Below, piece by piece: positions 1-8,233 of a stretch of DNA of 58,269 bases (position 1 is the first letter of the stretch; each line of letters starts with the position of its first letter). The notes under the pieces were generated by a model, which was not told the DNA's origin, ran no database searches, and was given only the letters and a program-made list of their open reading frames with translations. Source of the stretch: Bacteroidota bacterium (lineage in GTDB: Bacteria > Bacteroidota > Bacteroidia > Flavobacteriales > Weeksellaceae); contig JAEWIR010000014.1 in assembly GCA_023386965.1 (NCBI GenBank), forward strand, positions 1 through 58,269. The letters are read 5' to 3'. The translations under genes were made by a program, and so were the position numbers.

Positions 1-21
1 AATTTAGAGGCTTTATGCTGA

Positions 22-68
22 GTTTTCCCGGGGCGGCGGCGCCTTCGCCGCCGCAGCCCCCGGAAAAC
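22..68 (-). repeat. GC-rich imperfect hairpin at the ligA 3' end
   Basis: A long inverted repeat abuts the ligA stop codon. The outer arms (GTTTTCC / GGAAAAC) enclose a GC core of CGGCGGCG facing CGCCGCCGC with a 4-nt loop and a small bulge. Its core matches that of the hairpin at 42627-42677. It may end ligA transcription, but no clear T-run follows on the minus strand, so a dispersed repeat is equally possible. Confidence 0.6.
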
Positions 69-2071
69 TATTTATTTATCATATCCAAAAACTGCTGCTC
101 ATCCAGCACCTCTATAGTCCCGATTTCCTGTGCTTTCTTCAGTTTGCTGCCCGCTTTCTCGCCAACCACCAGATAGTTAAGGTTTTTGGAAACGGCGGAT
201 ATGTTTTTGCCGCCATGCTTCTCCACCATCTCTTCTGCTTCATCACGTGTGAAAAGGGAAAGTTTTCCGGTGAACAGGAAGGTTTTGCCTTCTAAATTAG
301 TACTCACGAGTTCATTCGTATCTTCACCTGCTTCAAGCTGCACTCCATACGACTTCAGACGCTCCAGCATCAGCAGGTTTTCAGGATTCTGCAGAAATGC
401 GGTGATGCTTACAGCAATCTTACCGCCAATATCCTCCACCTGAACCAACTCATCAGCCGTGGCATTTTTAAGTTCTTCAATACTGCGGAAGTTTTTAGCC
501 AACTTTTTCGCTACTGTTTCCCCTACATGCTTGATTCCGATGCCGTAAAGTACTTTTTCAAAAGGAATTTCCTTTGATTTTTCAATGCCGTCTATGATAT
601 TCTGTGCCGACCTTTCGGCCATCCTTTCCAGTGGTAAAAGCTGCTCCTTTGTAAGTGCGTAAAAATCGGCTGGGTTTTCCACGAGTTTCGCACGGTAAAG
701 CTGTTCAATGGTCTCGCTGCCCAGATTATCGATGTTCAGGGCTTTGCGGGAGACATAGTGGATCATCCGTCCCACCACCTGTGGCGGACAGTGCAGGTCG
801 TTCGGGCAAAAATGGATGGCCTGGTCTTCTACCTTCACCAGTTCAGTTCCGCATTCTGGGCAATTTTTGATGTACTGCACCGGCGAACTGCCGGCCGCTC
901 TCTTTTCCTCGCTAACACCCACAATCTTCGGGATGATCTCACCGCCTTTTTCAACGTAAACAAAGTCGTGATCATGAAGGTCAAGTTTGGCAATGATGTC
1001 CTCATTGTGCAAACTCGCTCTCTTTACTACAGTTCCGGCAAGTAAAACCGGCTGGAGATTGGCCACAGGTGTTATGGCACCGGTCCGTCCTACCTGATAT
1101 GTCACCCTCTGAAGCTGGGTTTCCACTTTCTCTGCCCTGAATTTATGTGCTGTTGCCCAGCGCGGTGATTTTGCCGTGAATCCCAACTTCTTTTGCTGAG
1201 CCAGGCTGTTGACTTTCACTACAATTCCGTCAATATCAAAGCCCAGTTGATGACGGCCGGTATCCCAATAAGTGATGAACTCCTTTACTTCGTCCAGGTT
1301 TTTACAGAGTTTCATCTGCTCAGAAATTCGGAAACCCCAGGATTTAGCCTGCTGCAGCTGTTCCCAATGCGTATTGGCCGTATTTTCGGCACTGATGGAT
1401 TGGTAGATCACCGACGAAAGACCGCGTTTCCTTACTTCAGCCGAATCCTGAATTTTCAGACTTCCACTGGCCGTATTCCGGGGATTCATAAAAGGGTCGA
1501 AACCTTCTTCCTCCCGCCTTTTATTGATTTTTTCAAAATTTTTTCGTGTCAGGTAAATTTCACCCCGAACATAGAATTTTTCAGGAAAATCACCTTTAAT
1601 CTGGAGCGGTATATCGGAAATGGTCTTAACGTTAGGCGTAATTTCATCACCGCGGAAACCGTCGCCGCGTGTTACAGCTTCCTTCAGCAGTCCGTTTTCA
1701 TAAAGGATGGAAATGGAGGCTCCGTCATATTTGAGTTCTGCCACATATTCTGCAGGCTCGTCCAAAGTTCGCTGCACCCGTTTTTCCCATTCTTCCAGGT
1801 CATTGAAGTCGTAGGAATTGTCCAGGGAATACATTCTGAACTGATGGCTAACTGTAGGGAAATTCTTGGTAATGGCTCCTCCCACGCGCATTGTGGGCGA
1901 ATTGGCATCATAAAACTCAGGATGTTTTGCTTCCAGCCCCTGAAGTTCTTTCAGCAACATGTCAAATTCAAAATCAGAAATGGAAGGCTCATCCAGCGTA
2001 TAATAGTTATAATTATGCTGATGAAGCTCTGTACGCAGGTCTTCTATTTTTTTCTGAATATTGTCGGTCAT
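68..2071 (-). CDS. ligA: NAD-dependent DNA ligase LigA
   Basis: This enzyme seals nicks in duplex DNA using NAD+ in replication and repair. The 667 aa length is normal for the family. The adenylation domain carries the AMP-accepting lysine in the motif ELKYDGAS (Lys114). A four-Cys zinc finger lies near residues 408-432 (CPECG...CPNDLHC). Helix-hairpin-helix repeats follow around residues 455-590, and a C-terminal BRCT domain runs from about residue 594. The gene is divergent from prmA. A -7 box (TATTTTTG on the minus strand, 2088-2095) lies 16 nt before the ATG. Nothing looks broken. Confidence 0.98.
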   Translation of the reverse strand: MTDNIQKKIEDLRTELHQHNYNYYTLDEPSISDFEFDMLLKELQGLEAKHPEFYDANSPTMRVGGAITKNFPTVSHQFRMYSLDNSYDFNDLEEWEKRVQRTLDEPAEYVAELKYDGASISILYENGLLKEAVTRGDGFRGDEITPNVKTISDIPLQIKGDFPEKFYVRGEIYLTRKNFEKINKRREEEGFDPFMNPRNTASGSLKIQDSAEVRKRGLSSVIYQSISAENTANTHWEQLQQAKSWGFRISEQMKLCKNLDEVKEFITYWDTGRHQLGFDIDGIVVKVNSLAQQKKLGFTAKSPRWATAHKFRAEKVETQLQRVTYQVGRTGAITPVANLQPVLLAGTVVKRASLHNEDIIAKLDLHDHDFVYVEKGGEIIPKIVGVSEEKRAAGSSPVQYIKNCPECGTELVKVEDQAIHFCPNDLHCPPQVVGRMIHYVSRKALNIDNLGSETIEQLYRAKLVENPADFYALTKEQLLPLERMAERSAQNIIDGIEKSKEIPFEKVLYGIGIKHVGETVAKKLAKNFRSIEELKNATADELVQVEDIGGKIAVSITAFLQNPENLLMLERLKSYGVQLEAGEDTNELVSTNLEGKTFLFTGKLSLFTRDEAEEMVEKHGGKNISAVSKNLNYLVVGEKAGSKLKKAQEIGTIEVLDEQQFLDMINK

Positions 2072-2087
2072 CGGGAAGTCGTTTCAG

Positions 2088-2095
2088 CAAAAATA
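2088..2095 (-). promoter_or_regulatory. Putative ligA -7 promoter box
   Basis: TATTTTTG on the minus strand matches the Bacteroidota TAnnTTTG -7 consensus and lies 16 nt before the ligA ATG. A possible TTG at 2120-2122 is 24 nt upstream, slightly far for a -33 element. Confidence 0.5.
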
Positions 2096-2167
2096 AGGAA
2101 AGTTGGCAAGTAGCGGCTGCAAATTTATCTTAGGTAAAGCTGCTGTCCCTATACCTTTTATCATCAC

Positions 2168-2198
2168 TTGGCAGGCTGCACGATTAAACCTATTTTTG
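2168..2198 (+). promoter_or_regulatory. Putative prmA promoter (-33 TTG, -7 TATTTTTG)
   Basis: TTG at 2168-2170 and TATTTTTG at 2191-2198 are separated by 20 nt, fitting the Bacteroidota sigma consensus. The ATG of prmA follows 13 nt later, so the mRNA leader would be only a few nucleotides. Confidence 0.6.
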
Positions 2199-2211
2199 TA
2201 AAAAAATTAAG

Positions 2212-3042
2212 ATGCAAAACTATCTGGAATTCGACTTTAAAATTGAGCCGCTACAACCCTGGAACGAGATTCTGATGGCTGAACTGATTGAAGTGGGCTT
2301 CGACAGCTTTACAGAAGAGCATGACGGTATCCTGGCCTATATTCCTAAAGATATTTTTGATGAAAAGGAGCTTTCCAATATTGCATTGATGCATAATGAG
2401 GAGATCAAAATTTCCTACACTTTCCGCGAAATGCCCAATATTAACTGGAACGAAGAGTGGGAGAAGAATTTTGAGCCGATCTATGTGGCCGATAAAGTGC
2501 TCATTCGCGCCGAATTTCATAAGCCAAACCCAAATCTTTATGAAATTGTGATCCAACCCAAAATGTCATTTGGTACCGGACATCATCCAACCACCCATTT
2601 GATGATCGAACAGATGCTGGAAATGGATTTCACGGACAAAACCGTTTTGGACATGGGTTGCGGAACTTCAGTACTGGCCATCTTTGCCAAACAGAGAGGT
2701 GCCGGCAGGACTGTTGCTATTGATATTGACGAATGGTCGGTGGAAAATTCAAAGGAAAATGCAGCACGGAATAATGTGGAGCTTTCTATTTCTTTAGGCA
2801 GTGCGGACAATCTTGGTGCCGAAAAATTTGACATTATTTTGGCCAATATTAACCGTAATATCCTGATTTCGGATATTCCGACCTACGAAGGAGTGCTGAA
2901 CAGCGGCGGCCAACTTCTTCTTTCGGGACTTTGCTTTTTTGATGTAGATGATATTCTGGAAGTTTGTAATAAATGCAATCTGGTCCTGAAAAACAAACAG
3001 CAGCGCGAGGAATGGATGTCCCTGCTCCTGCAAAAGAACTAG
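2212..3042 (+). CDS. prmA: Ribosomal protein L11 methyltransferase PrmA
   Basis: This SAM-dependent methyltransferase modifies ribosomal protein L11 in the cytoplasm. At 276 aa it is typical of the family. The N-terminal substrate-binding part (about 1-110) is followed by the family stretch MSFGTGHHPTTHLM near residues 119-132. The SAM-binding glycine motif VLDMGCGTSVLA comes next, and a later ANINRN motif corresponds to the NPPY-like catalytic loop. It stands alone and is divergent from ligA. Its stop is 1 nt from the end of the convergent glycosyltransferase gene. Confidence 0.96.
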   Translation: MQNYLEFDFKIEPLQPWNEILMAELIEVGFDSFTEEHDGILAYIPKDIFDEKELSNIALMHNEEIKISYTFREMPNINWNEEWEKNFEPIYVADKVLIRAEFHKPNPNLYEIVIQPKMSFGTGHHPTTHLMIEQMLEMDFTDKTVLDMGCGTSVLAIFAKQRGAGRTVAIDIDEWSVENSKENAARNNVELSISLGSADNLGAEKFDIILANINRNILISDIPTYEGVLNSGGQLLLSGLCFFDVDDILEVCNKCNLVLKNKQQREEWMSLLLQKN

Positions 3043-3043
3043 G

Positions 3044-4267
3044 TTAATTAACCTGTCCACGGTTTTTTTCTTCAATCCATTTGCCCATATATTTTGTGCT
3101 TTGGAACTGATGATGCTGTAAGATCTGTCCCATAAAATTCTTCGCCCTTAATTCACTTAAGTTTTCGGAGATATGGACTAATTTGCTTGAGAAATCAGGC
3201 AGAAACAGGTCTTTGCTGAAGCGCTCATTTATAATTCTGAAACCGTTGTGGCGCGCAGTATACCAAGCCGCACTGTCCCTGTAGAGAAGGACGGCTTTTC
3301 CAATAAAATCCGCTTCCTCATCAGCAATATAGCCGCTCCACGGTAGCGAACCAGGCATGGCTTCAGCGCCAATTGAACTCGTAACATTGGGCAGTCCCAG
3401 CGACATCGCATCCAGCAACTTGCCCTTTATGCCGGCACCAAATGGGATGGGTGCCAGGAGTACGCGGGCTTTGCTAAAAACCTCTGATACGGAGATGGCG
3501 CGTCCTTTAACCAAAAAACCTTCTTTAATATTATGCAGTTGCATGGCTTTTTGCGGGACATAGGCGCCATAAATATGAACTTCAGCCTCTGGAATTTGAC
3601 GTCTGATTTCCTTCCATAGCTTTTTGATTCGTAGGACCGTATGCCAGTTGGGCTCGTGCAGAAAATTTCCGATACTTAGGAAGTTCTGGCGGTGTTTAAA
3701 ACGAGGACTTTCAACTGAATTTTCGGCAAATAAAGGCAAATAATGTAGCAGTTCCGGTTGTATATTAAAGGTATTGGTGAGTAAAACCATCTCAAACTCT
3801 GAAATGATCAGGCTGAGGTCGCATCTTAATATTGAAGCCATCTCCCTTTTGAAAATGTCATTGGTCAGATGCGAAAGGCTGCATTCAACTCCCTGCTTAA
3901 ATGCTTCTTCTCTGCCTTTGCGCAGAAAGTGGAGGTCTTCCGTATCAAGGATCCTGACTGCCTGCGGCACTACTTCGGCAACTTTCCAGCCGAACTGCTC
4001 TTCCGTAGTGAACCTGTCAAATAATACAGTATCCGGATTCAGTTCCTGAATCACCTTTTCAAAAGAACTATCGTTTAATTTTACGGTTTTGGTTTCAACG
4101 CCTAGTGATTCCAGATTGGTGCTGTACTCAGTGGGTAAGGCGGCGCACAGAAATGTGATTTTGTAATTTTCGGAAAGGAAAAAGTTGATGAGTTGCATCA
4201 TCCTGCTGCCTGCTGCCGTAGAATTGGGTTCAGGAAAAACAGTGCCGATAATTACAAGATGCTTCAT
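3044..4267 (-). CDS. Glycosyltransferase (GT-B fold, GT4-like)
   Basis: This 407 aa protein probably transfers a sugar during surface polysaccharide or glycolipid synthesis; the acceptor is unknown. It begins with a Rossmann-like segment (IIGTVFPEPNSTAAGSRM) typical of GT-B enzymes. The C-terminal half has a nucleotide-sugar-type region: LSIGNFLHEPNW near 194, then PIPFGAGIKGKLLDAMSLGLP near 285-307, matching the GT1/GT4 donor-binding loop. No signal peptide or transmembrane segment is evident. The ATG is 48 nt upstream of the tRNA-Arg 3' end, so a terminator separates it from the tRNA unit. Confidence 0.8.
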   Translation of the reverse strand: MKHLVIIGTVFPEPNSTAAGSRMMQLINFFLSENYKITFLCAALPTEYSTNLESLGVETKTVKLNDSSFEKVIQELNPDTVLFDRFTTEEQFGWKVAEVVPQAVRILDTEDLHFLRKGREEAFKQGVECSLSHLTNDIFKREMASILRCDLSLIISEFEMVLLTNTFNIQPELLHYLPLFAENSVESPRFKHRQNFLSIGNFLHEPNWHTVLRIKKLWKEIRRQIPEAEVHIYGAYVPQKAMQLHNIKEGFLVKGRAISVSEVFSKARVLLAPIPFGAGIKGKLLDAMSLGLPNVTSSIGAEAMPGSLPWSGYIADEEADFIGKAVLLYRDSAAWYTARHNGFRIINERFSKDLFLPDFSSKLVHISENLSELRAKNFMGQILQHHQFQSTKYMGKWIEEKNRGQVN

Positions 4268-4278
4268 AGGGCAAAAAT

Positions 4279-4311
4279 AAAAAAAGAGAAACCAGTTCTG
4301 ATTTCTCTTTT
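4279..4311 (-). terminator. Intrinsic terminator after tRNA-Arg
   Basis: On the minus strand a perfect 10-bp stem (AAAAGAGAAA at 4282-4291 with its complement at 4302-4311, 10-nt loop) is followed by a T-rich run, directly downstream of tRNA-Arg. Confidence 0.75.
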
Positions 4312-4314
4312 CAG

Positions 4315-4388
4315 TGAGCGCGCCAGGATTCGAACCTGGGACCGTCTGCTTAGAAGGCAGATGCTCTATCCAGCTGAGCTACGCACCC
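4315..4388 (-). tRNA. tRNA-Arg (anticodon TCT)
   Basis: A 74-nt cloverleaf on the minus strand. The 7-bp acceptor stem begins GGGTGCG, the D-arm is AGCTCAGCTGGATAGAG, the anticodon loop is CTTCTAA giving TCT (reads AGA), and the T-arm is GGTTCGAATCC. The 3' CCA is not encoded. It is the last gene of a Ser-Pro-Arg tRNA group. Confidence 0.97.
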
Positions 4389-4400
4389 TTAAGTGCCAAT

Positions 4401-4424
4401 AAAAAAAATTCCCGAAGGAATTTT
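4401..4424 (-). terminator. Terminator-like hairpin between tRNA-Pro and tRNA-Arg
   Basis: A perfect 8-bp stem (AAAATTCC / GGAATTTT, 4-nt loop) is followed on the minus strand by eight T residues. It lies between tRNA-Pro and tRNA-Arg, so it could attenuate tRNA-Arg or act as a processing spacer. Confidence 0.6.
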
Positions 4425-4435
4425 ATAAAAAAAAG

Positions 4436-4510
4436 TCGGGGCGGCAGGATTCGAACCTGCGACCTCCTGGTCCCAAACCAGGCGCGATGACCGGACTACG
4501 CTACGCCCCG
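4436..4510 (-). tRNA. tRNA-Pro (anticodon TGG)
   Basis: A 75-nt cloverleaf on the minus strand. The acceptor stem CGGGGCG pairs fully with CGCCCCG plus discriminator A. The anticodon stem-loop is CCTGG-TTTGGGA-CCAGG with anticodon TGG. The T-arm has GGTTCGAATCC. CCA is not encoded. Confidence 0.97.
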
Positions 4511-4530
4511 AGTATACTTTCCAAAGGTTG

Positions 4531-4615
4531 CGGAGGGTGTGGGATTCGAACCCACGCGACCCTTGCAGGTCGACAGTTTAGCAAACTGCTCCGTTAACCA
4601 CTCCGGCAACCCTCC
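4531..4615 (-). tRNA. tRNA-Ser (anticodon GCT)
   Basis: An 85-nt class II tRNA on the minus strand with an extended variable arm. The acceptor stem GGAGGGT pairs with ACCCTCC plus discriminator G. The anticodon is GCT (reads AGC/AGT). It is the first gene of the tRNA group and has a full consensus promoter 44 nt upstream. Confidence 0.97.
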
Positions 4616-4658
4616 TATTGCAATATTTTGATGACCTTCTGTTCTGTAATTGCGAGTG

Positions 4659-4689
4659 CAAATATAGAAATGATTTAGTTACGAACCAA
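4659..4689 (-). promoter_or_regulatory. Promoter of the tRNA Ser-Pro-Arg group
   Basis: On the minus strand TTG (4687-4689) and TATATTTG (4659-4666) are spaced by 20 nt, matching the Bacteroidota -33/-7 consensus. The tRNA-Ser 5' end is 44 nt downstream. Confidence 0.65.
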
Positions 4690-4749
4690 AAAAAATTACT
4701 TATAAATTTTCGTATTTTTGATAAAATTATTTTAATAAACAGGGAAAAT

Positions 4750-5778
4750 ATGACTAAGGCATTATATATCATGGGATTAAGCACGCTGATCGTTTCGTGT
4801 GCTTCTCAGAAAAGAACTACGGTAAGAAACACACCGGTGAAAACAACAGCTGTTTCAAAAAGTCAAACTCCAAAACCCGCTCCTGCTGCACCTGCAAAAT
4901 CTGGACTTACGGTTTCTCACGGTGTGGAGTTTTATACTCAGAACATAGGTGACATCACAAAGAATGATAATACAATGAGTCACGGCTCCATAGTTAGTGC
5001 CAGACCCGCCGGATACAATGTTGTTAAAACTTATTTTCCTGCCGTCGCCCAAAACTTCCGTCAGAAATATGTAATCCTGCATTATACGGCGCTGGATGAG
5101 GAAAAATCCAAAACCGTACTTACGCAACAGGCCGTAAGTTCGCATTATTTGGTTAATGCCACCGGGGATAATGAAATTTATCAGTTGGTTGATGAAAACA
5201 AGCGTGCGTATCATGCCGGCATCAGTGCCTGGAGAAAGGATAAGAATTTAAACGACACTTCCATTGGGATTGAAATAGTAAACACGGGCTTCACCACAGA
5301 TGCATCCGGTACCCGCGTTTTTGTGCCTTACGATGAGGTTCAGCTGAAAAAAGTGGCTGCGCTGGCGAAAGATATTGTTAACAGGTATCAGATTCCGCCA
5401 ACCAATGTTTTGGGGCATTCGGATGTGGCGCCTACCAGAAAGCAGGATCCGGGACCTTTGTTCCCATGGAAGAGGCTCTATGACGAGTATCAGATCGGAA
5501 TGTGGTATGATGATGCCACTATGATGAGTTTTATGACTACAACAACACCGGAAGCCTTTATGGCAGCGCAGAACAGCTCATCTTTCATTATGCAGGTTCA
5601 GGCAATGCTGCAGCAGTTTGGCTATGATATTACTCCAACAGGAACATGGAACAGTGAGAACCGTAAGGTCGTGGAAGCTTTCCAGTATCATTTCCGCCCA
5701 CAGAAAGCTGACGGCACGGTGGATATGGAAACCTGGGCCATCTTACAGGCGCTGATACAGAAATATCCTCAGAAATAG
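4750..5778 (+). CDS. N-acetylmuramoyl-L-alanine amidase lipoprotein
   Basis: This enzyme probably cleaves the amide bond between MurNAc and the stem peptide of peptidoglycan in the periplasm. The ATG at 4750 is chosen because it starts a lipoprotein signal (MTKALYIMGLSTLIVSC, lipobox IVSC with Cys17). The protein is 342 aa. An Ami_2 (PGRP-like) domain spans about residues 90-255, with YVILHYTA giving the first zinc His, YHAGISAW the next, and NVLGHSDVAPTRKQDPG the third His and catalytic region. A peptidoglycan-binding helical repeat lies at about 275-340 (VQAMLQQFGYDITPTGTW). A -7 box TATTTTTG (4713-4720) lies upstream. Confidence 0.9.
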   Translation: MTKALYIMGLSTLIVSCASQKRTTVRNTPVKTTAVSKSQTPKPAPAAPAKSGLTVSHGVEFYTQNIGDITKNDNTMSHGSIVSARPAGYNVVKTYFPAVAQNFRQKYVILHYTALDEEKSKTVLTQQAVSSHYLVNATGDNEIYQLVDENKRAYHAGISAWRKDKNLNDTSIGIEIVNTGFTTDASGTRVFVPYDEVQLKKVAALAKDIVNRYQIPPTNVLGHSDVAPTRKQDPGPLFPWKRLYDEYQIGMWYDDATMMSFMTTTTPEAFMAAQNSSSFIMQVQAMLQQFGYDITPTGTWNSENRKVVEAFQYHFRPQKADGTVDMETWAILQALIQKYPQK

Positions 5779-5799
5779 GATGATGCAAATCATTTACAG

Positions 5800-5829
5800 A
5801 ACGCATTTTCAAAGGGAAATGCGTTTTTT
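5800..5829 (+). terminator. Intrinsic terminator after the amidase gene
   Basis: The stem AACGCATTT / AAATGCGTT with a loop of about 9 nt is followed by a T6 run. It lies 22 nt after the amidase stop codon and before aspA. Confidence 0.75.
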
Positions 5830-5870
5830 GCTTTATGGAAAAAGCCTTAACTTTCCCAAAATAAAAACAA

Positions 5871-7268
5871 ATGGAAAACTATAGAAAAGAGAGTGATTTG
5901 CTGGGCGAACTCAGCGTTCCTGTAAACGCTTACTACGGCGTTCAAACCCAGCGTGCAATCGAGAACTTTAAAATTTCAGGTCAGCTTCTCTCTTCTTATC
6001 CGGAGTTTATCCGGGGTCTTGCTTTTGTAAAAAAAGCAGCGGCAAAAACCAACTATGAACTCGGCTTGCTGGACGAGCAACTGTACCATAAAATTGCAGA
6101 GGTTTGCGATGAACTGCTGGAGGGGCAGTTACATGACCAGTTTCCTATAGATATGATTCAGGGTGGCGCAGGTACTTCTGTTAATATGAATGCCAATGAA
6201 GTAATAGCTAACCGTGTTTTGGAAAAAATGGGTAAAAATCGTGGCGATTACCAGTTCTGTTCACCAAATGACCATATCAACCTTTCGCAGTCTACGAACG
6301 ATGCGTATCCAACGGCCATCAAACTGGCCCTGATACAGATGAATCAGAAACTAGTTGAAAAGGTAAAAACCACAGTAAGTGCCTTTCGTGCCAAGGGTGC
6401 AGAATTTCAGGATGTCCTGAAAATGGGCCGCACTCAATTGCAGGATGCCGTGCCGATGACTCTGGGACAGGAGTTTGAGGCTTTCGCTGCAAATCTTCAG
6501 GAAGATATTGAGAAACTTAACAATAACGCCAAACTTTTTGTTGAGGTAAATATGGGTGCCACAGCCATTGGGACTGGTCTTAATGCTCCATTGGGCTATG
6601 CCCGGCTTTGCGCAGAAAACCTGGCTGAAATTACAGGCTTACCGATTGTTTCCGCACCTAATTTGGTTGAAGCTACACCCGATACCGGCTCGTATGTCAT
6701 TTATTCATCAGCCACCAAGCGACTCGCGGTTAAGCTTTCCAAAATTTGTAATGATCTGAGGCTTTTGTCCTCGGGACCACGTGCAGGTCTTTTTGAAATC
6801 AACCTGCCGCCTATGCAGCCGGGGTCTTCCATTATGCCTGGAAAAGTAAATCCTGTTATTCCCGAAGTAGTGAATCAGGTGTGCTATAAAGTGATTGGTA
6901 ATGACCTCACGGTGACATTCGCTGCTGAAGCAGGGCAGCTACAGCTTAACGTAATGGAACCGGTGCTTTCACACGCCATTATGGAAAACATACAGTTCCT
7001 GTGCAACGCCCTGGATACACTCCGGGAAAAATGCATTGTGGGCATAACAGCCAATAAAGAGGTGTGCCTGAATATGGTAAAAAACAGTATCGGTATCGTA
7101 ACCGCGCTGAATCCCTATATTGGATACAAAAACTCTTCAGTCATTGCCAAGGAGGCGCTGGAATCGGGCAAAAGCGTGTACGATCTGGTGCTGGAACACG
7201 GTCTGCTTACCCGCGAAAAATTGGATGATATCCTGGATCCGAAAAACATGCTTCAACCGCATAAATAA
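5871..7268 (+). CDS. aspA: Aspartate ammonia-lyase
   Basis: It catalyses reversible deamination of L-aspartate to fumarate and ammonia in the cytoplasm. The 465 aa length fits the aspartase/fumarase superfamily. The start MENYRKESDLLGELSVPV is typical of aspartases. The substrate-binding TSVNMNANE lies near 100-108. The catalytic flexible loop signature GSSIMPGKVNPV lies near 317-328. Class II fumarase is the main alternative. The N-terminal wording and the aspartase-like C-terminus favour AspA. The GT2 gene starts 9 nt after its stop, so the two may be co-transcribed. Confidence 0.9.
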   Translation: MENYRKESDLLGELSVPVNAYYGVQTQRAIENFKISGQLLSSYPEFIRGLAFVKKAAAKTNYELGLLDEQLYHKIAEVCDELLEGQLHDQFPIDMIQGGAGTSVNMNANEVIANRVLEKMGKNRGDYQFCSPNDHINLSQSTNDAYPTAIKLALIQMNQKLVEKVKTTVSAFRAKGAEFQDVLKMGRTQLQDAVPMTLGQEFEAFAANLQEDIEKLNNNAKLFVEVNMGATAIGTGLNAPLGYARLCAENLAEITGLPIVSAPNLVEATPDTGSYVIYSSATKRLAVKLSKICNDLRLLSSGPRAGLFEINLPPMQPGSSIMPGKVNPVIPEVVNQVCYKVIGNDLTVTFAAEAGQLQLNVMEPVLSHAIMENIQFLCNALDTLREKCIVGITANKEVCLNMVKNSIGIVTALNPYIGYKNSSVIAKEALESGKSVYDLVLEHGLLTREKLDDILDPKNMLQPHK

Positions 7269-7277
7269 TCACGTGAA

Positions 7278-8165
7278 GTGAAGTTTTTGATCATTATTCC
7301 CGCACATAACGAGGAACAGAATATTGCATTTTGCCTGGAATCGCTGCGGCACCAGAGTTTTACAGATTTTTGTGTAGTGGTAACCAACGACGGATCTACC
7401 GACAATACCGAAAAAATTGTCCGTGATTTCGTGAGCAGGGATTCCAGATTCAGCCTAAAAAATCTTGATAAGTCACTGCACGAGCCCGGAGCCAAAGTGG
7501 TTCGCACTTTCAATCAGGGACTTGCCACTGCAGATCTTGATCTTTTTGATGTCATCTGTAAATTCGATGCGGATATTATATTTCCCGCAGATTACCTTCA
7601 GAAGGTTCAGCAGGTCTTCCGCGACTTCCCGAAAGCCGGTATGGTTTCGGGTTTGGTGCGGATCAAGAAATCCGTATTCGAAAAACAGCTGGCTTATGAT
7701 TTTAAGGATGAAAAGCGGCAGTGGATTTTTGAAAATCTGTCGTCCAAAAACCATGTGCGCGGACCGATAAAAGCCTACCGAAAACAGTGTTTTCTCGATA
7801 TGAGCGGTCTGAGACCTGTACTTGGTTGGGACAATATAGACGTCATGCTGGCTAAAAAGAACGGCTGGGAAATTCACACTGTGAAAGACCTCTGGGTAAA
7901 ACACCTTAGACCTACGGCCTATAAATACAAAAATCAGAAAGCCAGAAAGCTGGGTGAATATTATTACAATATAGGGCTCAGTTTGCCTTTGGCGGCTATC
8001 TCATCGGTCAAATCTTCCCTGAAGAACAAATCCCTGTCAGAATTTTTCATTACAATGAACTCTTATATAAGGCAAAACAGTAATCGGGAACTGACTGAGG
8101 ATGAAATAATGTATATCAGGAATTTGCGGTGGAAGGAGATGTGGCAGAAATCATGCCTGAAGTGA
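7278..8165 (+). CDS. Family 2 glycosyltransferase
   Basis: A 295 aa GT-A fold enzyme, probably adding a sugar to a surface glycan at the inner face of the membrane. The N-terminal motif IIIPAHNEEQNIAFCLESL is the GT2 nucleotide-binding start. NDGSTDNTEKIV follows, and KFDADI near residue 95-100 supplies the DxD metal site. The start is GTG, 9 nt after aspA. The C-terminus lacks transmembrane helices. The stop codon lies inside the first REP-like palindrome (8161-8184), which could therefore shape the mRNA 3' end. Confidence 0.85.
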   Translation: MKFLIIIPAHNEEQNIAFCLESLRHQSFTDFCVVVTNDGSTDNTEKIVRDFVSRDSRFSLKNLDKSLHEPGAKVVRTFNQGLATADLDLFDVICKFDADIIFPADYLQKVQQVFRDFPKAGMVSGLVRIKKSVFEKQLAYDFKDEKRQWIFENLSSKNHVRGPIKAYRKQCFLDMSGLRPVLGWDNIDVMLAKKNGWEIHTVKDLWVKHLRPTAYKYKNQKARKLGEYYYNIGLSLPLAAISSVKSSLKNKSLSEFFITMNSYIRQNSNRELTEDEIMYIRNLRWKEMWQKSCLK

Positions 8166-8184
8166 CAGGTCACGACCTGTCACT
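8161..8184. repeat. REP-like palindrome 1
   Basis: A perfect palindrome: AGTGACAGGT and ACCTGTCACT (10-bp arms) around the loop CACG. It overlaps the GT2 stop codon. With the next palindrome and the neighbouring RAYT pseudogene it forms a REP-type unit. Confidence 0.8.
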
Positions 8185-8196
8185 TTGCGCTATGGT

Positions 8197-8216
8197 TGAC
8201 AGGTTACGACCTGTCA
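8197..8216. repeat. REP-like palindrome 2
   Basis: A second copy with the same 8-bp arms (TGACAGGT / ACCTGTCA) around the loop TACG, 12 nt after the first. The two loops differ by one base (CACG, TACG). Confidence 0.8.
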
Positions 8217-8233
8217 CTAAAAAAACCACGAAA

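Noticed and set aside
1193..2113. A 306-codon open frame antisense to ligA
   Set aside because: It mirrors the codons of ligA, has no recognisable protein features and is fully explained as a shadow.
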